Positions 40,253 through 48,901 of a stretch of 64,000 bases of DNA are shown here, in pieces. How positions within the stretch are numbered: position 1 is the stretch's first letter; the number at the start of each line of letters is the position of its first letter. The position numbers were made by a program, and so were the translations under genes. The notes below the pieces were generated by a model. The model was not told the origin of the DNA. It made no database searches and saw only the letters and a program-made list of their open reading frames with translations. The DNA comes from Metabacillus arenae. GTDB taxonomy: Bacteria; Bacillota; Bacilli; Bacillales; Bacillaceae. Where the stretch lies: positions 62,001-126,000 of the forward strand of contig NZ_JACXAI010000001.1 in the NCBI RefSeq assembly GCF_014773385.1. The letters run 5' to 3'.

Positions 40253-40813
40253 ATGAATCCTATTCTGCTAGATTTTCCAGATTCTTTTACGACTAACCGT
40301 CTATTCATTCGATCTCCCCGATTCGGTGACGGAAAAGAAGTGAATGAAGCGATTGCCTATTCCATAAATGAGCTTCGGCCTTGGATGCCTTTTGCACAGA
40401 GTATACCTGAGCTTGAAGAAACCGAAGCAAATATCCGTCAATCTTGTGCAGATTTTCTGACTAGGAAAGATTTGCGGCTGCATATTTATGATAAAGAAAA
40501 AGGACACTTTATTGGAAGTACAGGTCTTCATCGTATGAATTGGAAAGCAAGAAGGTTTGAAATTGGTTATTGGTGTCATTCAAAATATAGTGGAATAGGA
40601 TATATTACGGAAGCTGTAGAAGGACTTATTAAGTTTGCAGTCAAAGAGCTAAAAGCAAACCGTATCGAGATTTGTGCAGATTCAAAAAACATGAAAAGCC
40701 GTCGAATACCAGAAAATCTTGGGTTTACGCTAGAAGCTATCCTGCAAAAAGACGATATCTCTACAGATGGATCCACTCTTCGGGATACATGCCTATACTC
40801 AAAAACATTTTAG
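40253..40813 (+). CDS. GNAT-family N-acetyltransferase (RimJ/RimL-like)
   Basis: A 186-residue RimJ/RimL-type acetyltransferase: TNRLFIRSPRFGDG start, IGSTGLHRMNWKARRFEIGYW core and the acetyl-CoA-binding region YSGIGYITEAVEGLI, in which the usual R/QxxGxG/A loop is slightly altered. The substrate is unknown (protein N-termini, antibiotics and small amines are all possible in this family). It converges on the B12 operon and is preceded by a good promoter. Confidence 0.82.
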   Translation: MNPILLDFPDSFTTNRLFIRSPRFGDGKEVNEAIAYSINELRPWMPFAQSIPELEETEANIRQSCADFLTRKDLRLHIYDKEKGHFIGSTGLHRMNWKARRFEIGYWCHSKYSGIGYITEAVEGLIKFAVKELKANRIEICADSKNMKSRRIPENLGFTLEAILQKDDISTDGSTLRDTCLYSKTF

Positions 40814-40859
40814 TCATAGTGCAAGGCCTCACAGAAAAAACCAATGAAGCCTTCCATAT

Positions 40860-41567
40860 TTAATCAATTGAAAAGAATAAATTTCCCGCTATCTCCCGTA
40901 TTTCATTCTCAAATATAGATTTATAGGTAACAATAAAACAAGTAGAAGGGCCTGAAGATTTTACTAGTGAAATGTCACTATGGTGCTCTTCTATTTTTCT
41001 ATTGGGGAATAACAGATTGGTTTCAAATAAGATGCCTTTAGAGCCTACAGGGACACATTCATATACACCTGCATAGCCAATTAGCTTAAGAAATAAAGTT
41101 AGAGGAGCAATCATCGATTCCTCTCTTAGGACCTCCACACCGACAAGCGGTTTGCCAATAACTGCTATCTTTGAATCAGGGGGTGTCTTCCCAATTTTCA
41201 GCTTTCTTTTTTGAACTTTCCCAACTACTGTAATTCCAATATTCGATTGCAGCAAATCAAAATTTGTTTCAGAGCTTCCTGATATTTCTATATTTTCATA
41301 ATGTAATTCCGCTAAAAGCTTTTCACAGCCCCTAACAAAAAGATCCCACGCCTTTTCACCTGAAAAATTGTGCAGGATAATGGAAATTGGCTCCGCACCT
41401 GTTGAAAGGCATTCCATTATCGCAACGCGTAAGGTCATCCTAGCAAGAGTTTCATAATCGGTTTTTACAAGATCTTCCGCCTTCTCCCCAATTCCTCCTG
41501 CATTATCTGAGGAAATAATTAACAGCTCCTCTTCGTTTAATGGAATGATTGTAACATCTCTTCGCAT
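40860..41567 (-). CDS. cblS: PurM-like AIR-synthase-related protein, probable alpha-ribazole kinase CblS
   Basis: A 235-residue protein of the AIR synthase/ThiL/SelD ATP-binding superfamily, shown by SSDNAGGIGEKAEDLVKTD, an Asp/Gly-rich metal-ATP loop, and the ECLSTGAEPISIIL dimer segment. It closes the B12 operon. Established work on Listeria and Geobacillus describes CblS as an alpha-ribazole kinase that, with the transporter CblT, lets cells use alpha-ribazole for the lower ligand. The operon has no CobT, so such a kinase would supply alpha-ribazole phosphate to CobS. The family assignment is seen; the CblS call is inference from family and context. Confidence 0.55.
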   Translation of the reverse strand: MRRDVTIIPLNEEELLIISSDNAGGIGEKAEDLVKTDYETLARMTLRVAIMECLSTGAEPISIILHNFSGEKAWDLFVRGCEKLLAELHYENIEISGSSETNFDLLQSNIGITVVGKVQKRKLKIGKTPPDSKIAVIGKPLVGVEVLREESMIAPLTLFLKLIGYAGVYECVPVGSKGILFETNLLFPNRKIEEHHSDISLVKSSGPSTCFIVTYKSIFENEIREIAGNLFFSID

Positions 41568-41574
41568 GATTTAA

Positions 41575-42009
41575 TTACAAATCTCCCTTCAAACTTGTTG
41601 GAATGCCATACCAAATCACATCCACCTTGTCTGCTTTTGAAGCCAGCAGCTGATAGAAGCGGCCGACATCATCTCTCCAGTTGCGATTTTCCTGCTGCAG
41701 AGGGACGATCCCTTTGGACACGTCAGTTCCTATAATCACAAGCTTCCGATCAGCTGATTTTTCCTCCCACTTCAACCATTCATCCAGCATAACAGTCATT
41801 TCGAAATTATTAGAGTAGTTCCTAATAAATAATTCCATCCCTTCGATAATGGTCGTATTTTTAAATTGGTCTGTGCCCTCAAATTGCTGCTCATTTTCCT
41901 GTTCATAAGCACTTATCCACGTATAATTTAGGGTCACACTCCCAATCTGGTAATGATTTATTACCCATTTCCGCTTACCGTTAAAGGCACCTCCTGTAAC
42001 GAAATGCAT
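41575..42009 (-). CDS. Second CobU-like protein with a degenerate P-loop
   Basis: A 144-residue protein that opens with MHFVTGGAFNGKRKWV, resembling the CobU/CobP start FVTGGxRSGKS but with Arg in place of the Ser/Thr that normally coordinates Mg-ATP. It is shorter than canonical CobU (187 residues in the same operon) and lacks its RHQANR and DRGVFLYTKLLGKL regions. It still has KLVIIGTDVSKGIVP, like the VTNEVFHEKVS segment of CobU. It probably descends from a cobU duplication and may keep one of the two activities or a regulatory role. It lies 7 nt before cblS. Confidence 0.6.
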   Translation of the reverse strand: MHFVTGGAFNGKRKWVINHYQIGSVTLNYTWISAYEQENEQQFEGTDQFKNTTIIEGMELFIRNYSNNFEMTVMLDEWLKWEEKSADRKLVIIGTDVSKGIVPLQQENRNWRDDVGRFYQLLASKADKVDVIWYGIPTSLKGDL

Positions 42010-42587
42010 CTTTTTCCCCTCCTAAGCTGTTCTTTGTTCCAATATAACCTGACCCCTTCGCCAGGCTTAACAGTCCACTCCCAGAAATCTTTTGCTAAAG
42101 GAGCATATTTTGTTAAGACATATTTGATTGGTCCTCCATGTGTAACAATGACAGCATGATGTTTTCTCTGTATATCCAAAGCCTTTCTGACACGTTCGAA
42201 GCCCTTATCCACCCTTTTAGAAAATTCATGAAAACTTTCCCCGTTGGGTGGGGATACATGAAAGAAATGATCAAGCCAATTTTGATAAGATCGATCATTT
42301 TTCAGCATATCATAGGACTTTTCTTCCCAATCGCCAAAATGAATTTCCCGCCACTCTTTTGATAAAATAGGTTCATGATTAGGAAACAAAAGCTTACTAG
42401 ATTGCCGGCATCTATGTAAATCACTTGAAAATAGAAGATCAGGGTCAGGATAGTGTCCTGACTGATGCCCTAAACCGGATATCCCCTCTTCTGACAAAGG
42501 AATATCGGTCCAGCCGCAGTACAATCCTTTTTTGTTGCTCTCTGTCAGCCCATGACGGAATAATGTAATAACCACACGATCATCCAT
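41961..42587 (-). CDS. cobC: Histidine phosphatase, probable alpha-ribazole phosphatase CobC
   Basis: A 208-residue protein of the histidine phosphatase (phosphoglycerate mutase-like) superfamily with the catalytic LFRHGLTESN motif and the second conserved His in IVTHGGPI. In B12 loop assembly CobC removes the phosphate from adenosylcobalamin 5'-phosphate or alpha-ribazole phosphate. It overlaps cobS by 43 nt and the second cobU-like gene by 49 nt, marking a tightly packed operon. Confidence 0.85.
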   Translation of the reverse strand: MDDRVVITLFRHGLTESNKKGLYCGWTDIPLSEEGISGLGHQSGHYPDPDLLFSSDLHRCRQSSKLLFPNHEPILSKEWREIHFGDWEEKSYDMLKNDRSYQNWLDHFFHVSPPNGESFHEFSKRVDKGFERVRKALDIQRKHHAVIVTHGGPIKYVLTKYAPLAKDFWEWTVKPGEGVRLYWNKEQLRRGKRCISLQEVPLTVSGNG

Positions 42588-43354
42588 AAGAAAGCTTCTC
42601 CTCCTTCAACGGTTGCGCCTAATACGTCCCCGGTTATCCCGCCATAGTTTCTCTTAGCAAACCGTTTTGCCCAGAATGTATAAAGAACAGCAGAACTTAC
42701 AAGAAGGAAAACGTATCCAATCATAACAGGATGGATCCATAAACTGAACAGGATGATACATAGAAGAATCAGAAAGTAAGTCAAATATACCTTGTTTTTC
42801 GCTAAACCCTTTTGAAAAAAATAAGCAAGGCCTTCTTTTTTAGCTGATCGGGTACTTGCCAACATATATCCCAATGACATTCTTGAAAGAATCGGAATGA
42901 GCAAAAAATAAAAGTAATCAAAAGCTGAAAACATGATGATGCTTTCGTAAACAAATAAGAAGCGGGTACCTAATAAAAGCATCACTGCTAATACACCGAA
43001 AGCTCCTGTTCTTGGATCCTTCATAATTTCTAAACGCTTTTCTATGCTTTGGTAAGAAAAATAGGCATCATTACAATCCATCCAGCCGTCTAAATGAATG
43101 CCTCCTGTAAGAAAAATACCTATTAAGAAAAAAAAGAATGAGATAGCTAAAACAGAAAAATTGCTGAATTCCTGCAAAACATATAATACGGCAGAGCCTA
43201 TCAATCCAAGTACTAACCCAATGAAAGGGAAGGATTGCACAGCCGTTTGCAGCTGTTTTTTTTCCATTGCCAGCTCTTTTTTTATCGGCAGAATCGTGAA
43301 AAACTGAAAGGAGAGCAGCACCCCTTCCAAATATTCGTTTCTCCTTCTATTCAT
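42545..43354 (-). CDS. cobS: Adenosylcobinamide-GDP ribazoletransferase CobS
   Basis: A 269-residue polytopic membrane enzyme that joins AdoCbi-GDP to alpha-ribazole (phosphate). The CobS signature GGIHLDGWMDCNDAYFS is intact (the usual text is GGxHLDGLxDxxDA), as is the KEGLAYFF region. The start overlaps the cobQ stop by 8 nt. It is needed for the final assembly step at the membrane. Confidence 0.94.
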   Translation of the reverse strand: MNRRRNEYLEGVLLSFQFFTILPIKKELAMEKKQLQTAVQSFPFIGLVLGLIGSAVLYVLQEFSNFSVLAISFFFFLIGIFLTGGIHLDGWMDCNDAYFSYQSIEKRLEIMKDPRTGAFGVLAVMLLLGTRFLFVYESIIMFSAFDYFYFLLIPILSRMSLGYMLASTRSAKKEGLAYFFQKGLAKNKVYLTYFLILLCIILFSLWIHPVMIGYVFLLVSSAVLYTFWAKRFAKRNYGGITGDVLGATVEGGEAFLWMIVWLLHYSVMG

Positions 43355-44867
43355 TTTTTTCAGTTTTCCATTCGTTGATTATCGATAGAAGTGCTTCAAT
43401 ATTTACATGTTTTTTCACGTGTTCTGCCAGCATGTCATATTTTTCACTTTTCGTTTTTTCTATAGGTTTGATTGTTTTTGAAGTCAAACCTTTTTGAATT
43501 CTAATCCGGTTTAACCATTCACACCGCCATTCATCATTATGGAATAAATGATGAAAATAAGTGCCGATAATCCGGCCATTTTCAACTGCCCAGCCGTCAA
43601 CTTCTTCATATTGGTCTTCTGAAAGTAAAAATGAGCTTCCGGGCGCATTTGGTTCGTTACTTGTTTTACCAAGATGAATTTCAAATCCAGATAATCTTAT
43701 AGGAGGGAATCCTGATTTGTTGTTGACGATGGCTTTTCTTCTTATTGTTGTTTTCTCTCTTTCAAAAATAGTATGAACCGGTAATATTCCGAGCCCTTTT
43801 TCTAATAGACCCTTATGATCTGTGTCACTTCCACTCTCATCTAACAGTGTTATAGAAAGCATTTGATACCCTCCGCACAACCCGACAATCACCCCACCTG
43901 TTTTTGCATAGTTGATGACCTTCTCTGCTAACCCAGACTCTTTAATGCTTTGCAAGTCTCTAATCGTACTGCGCGTCCCTGGTATAATGAGGGCATCGGG
44001 ATGACCAAAACTTTCTGCTTGATCTATTATTCTAACAGATACATCATCCTCATAAAGAAAAGGTTCAATATCTGTATAATTTGATAAGTAAGACAGTTTT
44101 ATAACTCCAATGTCAATCGGCTTTGCGTCTTTCCATTGCAATCTTTGCCTTAGTGATAAGGAGTCCTCTCCTTCGATTTGATGCTCCACATATGGAATGA
44201 CTCCGAGAACCTTTATACCAGTCCGGCACTCCAACCACTCGACTCCATCCTGAAATAACGACAAATCCCCTCTGAATTTGTTAATGATTATTCCCTTTAC
44301 CCTGCTCTTTTCGGATTCTGATAATAGCTCCAGCGTTCCGATAATACTGGCAAAGACTCCGCCTCTTTCAATATCTGCGATTAAAACAACTGGGACATTC
44401 GCAAGCTCGGCTATCTTCATATTGACAAGCTCCCGGTCATTTAAATTGATTTCAACAGGGCTCCCAGCTCCTTCAATCACAATCAGATCACAGGATTCTG
44501 CTAATTTTTCGAGTGACAGACCAATCGCAGAAAGACCTTTTTCATAATAGCCTTCCCGGTATTCCCTGCCGTTTAACGATCCATCACTTTTTCCAAATAA
44601 CACAACTTCTGACTGCATATCACTTCTCGGTTTTAGGAGGATTGGATTCATATATACACTTGCTTCAATGTTTGCCGCTTCCGCCTGCAACCCTTGTGCT
44701 CTGCCAATCTCTCTGCCGTCTTTTGTCACATAGGAATTGTTGGACATATTTTGGGACTTAAACGGCGCTGTTCGATAACCAAGCTGAAAAAAGATTCGGC
44801 ATAATGCTGTTGCAAGCAGACTTTTTCCTACATCTGATGATGTACCCTGGAGCATGATCCCTTTCAT
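43347..44867 (-). CDS. cobQ: Cobyric acid synthase CobQ (CbiP)
   Basis: A 506-residue amidotransferase. The N-terminal dethiobiotin-synthetase-like ATPase domain begins MLQGTSSDVGKSLLATALCR; the C-terminal glutaminase-like domain contains VGLCGGYQML with the cysteine and GTYFHHLFHN with the histidine. It amidates side chains b, d, e and g of adenosylcobyrinic acid a,c-diamide. The ATG at 44865-44867 follows GGGGAG; a TTG two codons earlier overlaps it. Its presence implies that less amidated corrinoids are also used. Confidence 0.95.
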   Translation of the reverse strand: MKGIMLQGTSSDVGKSLLATALCRIFFQLGYRTAPFKSQNMSNNSYVTKDGREIGRAQGLQAEAANIEASVYMNPILLKPRSDMQSEVVLFGKSDGSLNGREYREGYYEKGLSAIGLSLEKLAESCDLIVIEGAGSPVEINLNDRELVNMKIAELANVPVVLIADIERGGVFASIIGTLELLSESEKSRVKGIIINKFRGDLSLFQDGVEWLECRTGIKVLGVIPYVEHQIEGEDSLSLRQRLQWKDAKPIDIGVIKLSYLSNYTDIEPFLYEDDVSVRIIDQAESFGHPDALIIPGTRSTIRDLQSIKESGLAEKVINYAKTGGVIVGLCGGYQMLSITLLDESGSDTDHKGLLEKGLGILPVHTIFEREKTTIRRKAIVNNKSGFPPIRLSGFEIHLGKTSNEPNAPGSSFLLSEDQYEEVDGWAVENGRIIGTYFHHLFHNDEWRCEWLNRIRIQKGLTSKTIKPIEKTKSEKYDMLAEHVKKHVNIEALLSIINEWKTEKNE

Positions 44868-45427
44868 ATACAACTCCCCTTTTTTACAATTGGTACTCCA
44901 TATTCAACAGAAAAAGCTGCATCAGATGATTCTACAAGGTGCTGATGCAGCTTTCCTAACAGCTTTGTGTATAAGAATACCCCTCTGTCCGTCGAAACTT
45001 TTTCATGAAAAACTTCATTCGTGACAATAATAAGAGTGTGACTTGCCATTTTAAGTTTTTCTATCTCCCTGACAATTTTTAAAAAGAGCTTATTTGAAAA
45101 TTCATTTGAGAATTCCTGTCTTGATGCGTGAAACATTTCATTACTTAGTAAAATCGTTAGACAGTCCAATAAGATTACATCCTTTTTACTAAACCGTTCT
45201 GCCAGCATTCCCACATCTTTAGACTTTTCACATGTTCCCCATGGAAGCTGATGATTGCTTCGATTTGCTTGATGGCGCTTAATTCGTTCATCCATTTCCT
45301 GATCTGTCCGAAGACTTGTCGCTATATAATACAGTGATTTGTTGTCCCTTTTGGCAATTTTCATCGCAAGACTTTCCGCAAATTGACTTTTCCCGCTGCG
45401 GACACCGCCTGTTACGAATGCTAACAT
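44864..45427 (-). CDS. cobU: Adenosylcobinamide kinase / guanylyltransferase CobU
   Basis: A 187-residue bifunctional enzyme with a canonical P-loop (FVTGGVRSGKSQFAE), the RIKRHQANR segment that carries the guanylylated histidine, VILLDCLTILLSN and VTNEVFHEKVSTDRG. It phosphorylates adenosylcobinamide and transfers GMP to give AdoCbi-GDP for CobS. It overlaps cobD and abuts cobQ. Confidence 0.95.
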   Translation of the reverse strand: MLAFVTGGVRSGKSQFAESLAMKIAKRDNKSLYYIATSLRTDQEMDERIKRHQANRSNHQLPWGTCEKSKDVGMLAERFSKKDVILLDCLTILLSNEMFHASRQEFSNEFSNKLFLKIVREIEKLKMASHTLIIVTNEVFHEKVSTDRGVFLYTKLLGKLHQHLVESSDAAFSVEYGVPIVKKGSCI

Positions 45428-46500
45428 TCACCTCGCCACTCTTTCATCTGCTCCAGCATTCTATCATTTTCTTCCCGAGTTTTTACAGCCATTCTAAGGT
45501 GACTTCCTTCCAATCCTTTGAAGTTGCGCGTATGTCTTGTAACAATTCCTTTTGATAATAAAAACTGGTACAACTGATCCGTACGGTGTTGGTGCAGATC
45601 TTTTACTAGAAAAAAATTAACATTACTTTTTAATACGCTGTAAGAAAGAGAGTGTAAGCTTGATTGAACCCTTTCGCGTTCTGCTTTTATGAATTGCTGT
45701 GTTTTTCTTACATGGTTAGCCTCGTGTAAGCATCGTATACCGAGCTGTTGTGCAAGGCTGTTGACACTCCAATGGGGTTTTCTATCTTCTAATTTATGAA
45801 TGAGGTCTCGATTTCCTAAAACATAGCCGAGCCGAACACCAGCGATTGCATACATTTTCGTAAGAGATCTTAAAATAATTAAATTCTGGTAATTTGGAAG
45901 CTCTGCTGCAAGAGTAGGAGAGTTTTCAGCAAAATCGTAAAAAGCCTCATCAATCATTACCAAAGTTTTTTGATCCTTTGCATAAGAGATGACCTCGAGT
46001 ATATGATTTTTATCATACATGATGCCAGTCGGATTGTTAGGATTGCAAATAACAACGAGATCTTTTCCTTTCAATGCTTTCAGCAAAACAGGAGGGTCCA
46101 ATTGCCAACCGTTCTTTTCCTCTAAAATATATTCTTCTACTTCACAGCCATAAGACAATAGAGCTTGCTCATATTCTGAAAATGCAGGACTGACGATAAG
46201 GGCTTTCTTACCATGAAAAAGACTTGCAACTAGAAAAATGAGTTCTGCCGCACCGTTACCGCTTAATACTTGATCAATATTCAAGCCTTCTTTGTCTGCT
46301 ATGACAGACCTTAATTCTGAAGCAAGCGGGTCAGGGTAATCTGTAACAAGCTCAAATAGGGCACCCCATTGATCCTTTAAAAAATCTGGCGGGCCAAGCG
46401 GATTAGTGTTCACACTAAAATCGACGATTTTATCCGGTTGTTTTAGCTTTAATGCCTCATATACATATTGAGGATTAGATCCGTGAGATGGTAAATTCAA
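45421..46500 (-). CDS. cobD: Threonine-phosphate decarboxylase CobD
   Basis: A 359-residue PLP enzyme of the aspartate aminotransferase fold (class I/II, histidinol-phosphate aminotransferase-like). FSVNTNPLGPP, GNGAAELIF, CNPNNPTG, DEAFYDF and the PLP lysine in RSLTKMYAIAGVRLGY are visible. It makes (R)-1-amino-2-propanol phosphate, the linker that CbiB attaches. It overlaps cbiB by 26 nt and cobU by 7 nt. HisC is distinguished from it here only by operon context and the CobD-type N-terminus HGSNPQYVYEAL. Confidence 0.92.
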   Translation of the reverse strand: MNLPSHGSNPQYVYEALKLKQPDKIVDFSVNTNPLGPPDFLKDQWGALFELVTDYPDPLASELRSVIADKEGLNIDQVLSGNGAAELIFLVASLFHGKKALIVSPAFSEYEQALLSYGCEVEEYILEEKNGWQLDPPVLLKALKGKDLVVICNPNNPTGIMYDKNHILEVISYAKDQKTLVMIDEAFYDFAENSPTLAAELPNYQNLIILRSLTKMYAIAGVRLGYVLGNRDLIHKLEDRKPHWSVNSLAQQLGIRCLHEANHVRKTQQFIKAERERVQSSLHSLSYSVLKSNVNFFLVKDLHQHRTDQLYQFLLSKGIVTRHTRNFKGLEGSHLRMAVKTREENDRMLEQMKEWRGEC

Positions 46501-47434
46501 TGAGTAAACCTCCTATCCAGCAAGCAATCAGAAAGACGGCAGCCGTTACTTTCATCAAATCGCATGCACTGCCGATATGTTCTGCTCTTAGGGGCTGAAG
46601 GTGATTGCCCATTTTAGCACGATCAGACCGAATGCCTTTATAATAATTTGTCCCTCCAAGCTGAACTCCCAATAAAGCGGCCATAGCTGCTTCACCCCAG
46701 CCGCTGTTTGGACTAGGATGTTTTTTAGCATCCCTAACTAAAATTCTTAAACAGCTCCAAAGCGATTGAACTCCTTTGCCTGATAACACCATGATGAATC
46801 CTGTCAGCCTTGCGGGAATCCAATTTAAAAGGTCATCAAGTCTTGCTGACGCCCAGCCAAACTGGTTATACCTTTCATTCCGATAGCCGACCATTGAATC
46901 CAACGTGTTAACGAGCCGATACAATATAGCAAGCGGAGCTCCCCCGACAAATGCCCAGAAAAGCGGTGCGGTTATCCCGTCATTCGTATTTTCTGCGACC
47001 GTTTCAACTGCACCACGTGTAATTTCTTCTTCCTGCAAATGCTCAGTATCTCTGCCGACAATAAAAGACAGGGCCTCTCTTGATGCTTTTAAATCCTTTT
47101 TTACTAAAGGATAATAGACTTCCATTGCAGCTTCTTTTAAACTCTTCTGAGCAATGGTCGTAAAAATAACAAGTGCTTCAAACAATATGCCAAGATAAAT
47201 ATGAATGGAATAAAAGAATAGCTGCAGGAGAATTGTTACTGTACATACGATGAATATAAGAAGGACAACAAGGATTACTCCGTTTCTTTTTCTTTTTTCC
47301 CCTATATTTAATTTCTTTTCCAGAAATACAATGCTGGTCCCAAACCATTTTACAGGATGGGGCATGTTCTTTGGATCTCCTATAAGCAAATCAAGCAAGA
47401 AAGCAATAGTAATGGCGGTTAAATGCACTGTCAT
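46475..47434 (-). CDS. cbiB: Adenosylcobinamide-phosphate synthase CbiB
   Basis: A 319-residue integral membrane protein with the family motifs DLLIGDPKNMPHPVKWFG at the start, AVETVAENTNDGITAPLFWA and SPNSGWGEAAMAALLGVQLGG. It couples aminopropanol phosphate to cobyric acid. Its start overlaps the stop of the upstream fusion gene (ATGA). Confidence 0.95.
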   Translation of the reverse strand: MTVHLTAITIAFLLDLLIGDPKNMPHPVKWFGTSIVFLEKKLNIGEKRKRNGVILVVLLIFIVCTVTILLQLFFYSIHIYLGILFEALVIFTTIAQKSLKEAAMEVYYPLVKKDLKASREALSFIVGRDTEHLQEEEITRGAVETVAENTNDGITAPLFWAFVGGAPLAILYRLVNTLDSMVGYRNERYNQFGWASARLDDLLNWIPARLTGFIMVLSGKGVQSLWSCLRILVRDAKKHPSPNSGWGEAAMAALLGVQLGGTNYYKGIRSDRAKMGNHLQPLRAEHIGSACDLMKVTAAVFLIACWIGGLLIEFTISRI

Positions 47435-48900
47435 TTTGTCTTCATTCTCTTTTCACTCTTCTTTATTGAATTAACTGTACATTCATAGACACCTTTTCCT
47501 ATCGCTTTCCCAAGAGCAGTCGCACTGCCTGCAAAAGGAAAGCTCGAGCCAGTCTGTGTACAAGCAACAAGAGTGCTGTCTGTCGAAGTACCGGTTGCTA
47601 TTGTGTTTGAAAGCTCGTCTTTTATATTGTGATCGACCAATGCTTTTACCTTTGCTTCTGTGGCGGTCATGATTGCCTGCACGAATGCTTCATCGGTTAA
47701 GCGCCCATTAATGATAAGCCAGATATTGATGGTTCCCATGGTTACATGATTCGATGTCAGCTTTCTGTCTGAAGTTACATCTACAGCATTCCCTGTTCCA
47801 GCTGTTACAATAATAAACAGTGAAAGGCCATCCTTTTCTATAAAGGTCCAGGACGCATCATTTAAAATGACAGCGGTCATCATCCCGACAGTAGTTTCTG
47901 GATTAAAACCTTTCTCTGCTATATAGGATGTTAGCTCTTCTTGAAAATCATCACAGTTATAGCTTTTTTCCACATGTCTGTTAACAAAGGTCGAATACCA
48001 TCCAAAACCCGCATTAATGACACCTGAGGATAATGTTTTTAGAGGGATTGGTGAGTGAAAACTAATAAAATCCTTTTGAACAGACAGGCATTCAAGTGAA
48101 ACCTTCGTTGATTTTTCTGTCAATTTACTTGGTTTTAACACAATTTGCGGGCTTGGCTGAGTAGGATGGAACTGCTTGTCAACCTCGGTTTCGTAAATCG
48201 CTTGGATTTTCTTCTCATACACAACCTCTTCGGTTTTCCCAATACCTTCCACCTGACCATCCTTCATTAACATCATCCTATCGCAATATAAGCTTGCTAG
48301 ATTTACATCATGAAAAACAGACAGAATGGTTAAATCCTCCTCAATAGCCCACCTTTTCAACGTATCTAACAATTGTTTTTGAAAAGCCAGGTCTAAATGG
48401 TTTGTTGGTTCATCCAAAATAAGAAGCCTTGGCTGCTGGGCTAATGCTTGGGCAAGAAAGACACGCTGTTGCTCTCCTCCGCTCAGTGTTTGAACTGATT
48501 TGTCCTGAAAAGAAAGGATATTTGTTTCAATCATTACCTTCTCAATGATTTCGTAATCTTTCTTCGTCAAAAGCGAAAGAAACCCTTTTTGATAAGGATA
48601 CCGACCAAGTGCAACCATTTCTTTTACTTGATAATCAAATGAAAGACGATTTAGCTGCGGCAATACGGCAATCATTCTAGCTAATTCCTTTGGGTGATAG
48701 TGATGAATTGGCTTTTCTCCGATGATAATGCTGCCACCCTGCAATGGCAAAATACCTGTTAGCATTTTAAGCAAGGTTGATTTTCCGCTCCCATTCGGTC
48801 CAAGGATCCCAAAGAACTCTCCCGTTTCAACCGTAAATGACACACCTTTAATTGAAAAAGATGAATTGTATCCTCCTGTAACGTGATTCGCTTTTAACAT
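47431..48900 (-). CDS. Fused corrinoid ABC transporter ATPase BtuD and adenosylcobinamide amidohydrolase CbiZ
   Basis: A 489-residue two-domain protein. Residues about 1-250 are an iron/B12-type ABC ATPase: Walker A GPNGSGKSTLL, signature LSGGEQQRV, Walker B LLILDEPTNHLD and H-loop VFHDV. Residues about 260-489 are CbiZ, with SSGVINAGFGW and TATEAKVKALVDHNIKDELSNTIATGTSTDS. CbiZ hydrolyses the aminopropanol arm of (pseudo)cobinamide compounds to cobyric acid so that the correct loop can be rebuilt. BtuD-CbiZ fusions are known in other bacilli. I use the ATG at 48898-48900, just clear of the btuC stop. Confidence 0.93.
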   Translation of the reverse strand: MLKANHVTGGYNSSFSIKGVSFTVETGEFFGILGPNGSGKSTLLKMLTGILPLQGGSIIIGEKPIHHYHPKELARMIAVLPQLNRLSFDYQVKEMVALGRYPYQKGFLSLLTKKDYEIIEKVMIETNILSFQDKSVQTLSGGEQQRVFLAQALAQQPRLLILDEPTNHLDLAFQKQLLDTLKRWAIEEDLTILSVFHDVNLASLYCDRMMLMKDGQVEGIGKTEEVVYEKKIQAIYETEVDKQFHPTQPSPQIVLKPSKLTEKSTKVSLECLSVQKDFISFHSPIPLKTLSSGVINAGFGWYSTFVNRHVEKSYNCDDFQEELTSYIAEKGFNPETTVGMMTAVILNDASWTFIEKDGLSLFIIVTAGTGNAVDVTSDRKLTSNHVTMGTINIWLIINGRLTDEAFVQAIMTATEAKVKALVDHNIKDELSNTIATGTSTDSTLVACTQTGSSFPFAGSATALGKAIGKGVYECTVNSIKKSEKRMKTK

Positions 48901-48901
48901 G

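Noticed and set aside
40814-40859. Terminator between the acetyltransferase gene and cblS
   Set aside because: Only a 5-bp stem (AAGGC/GCCTT) with a long loop and no T-run; too weak to call.
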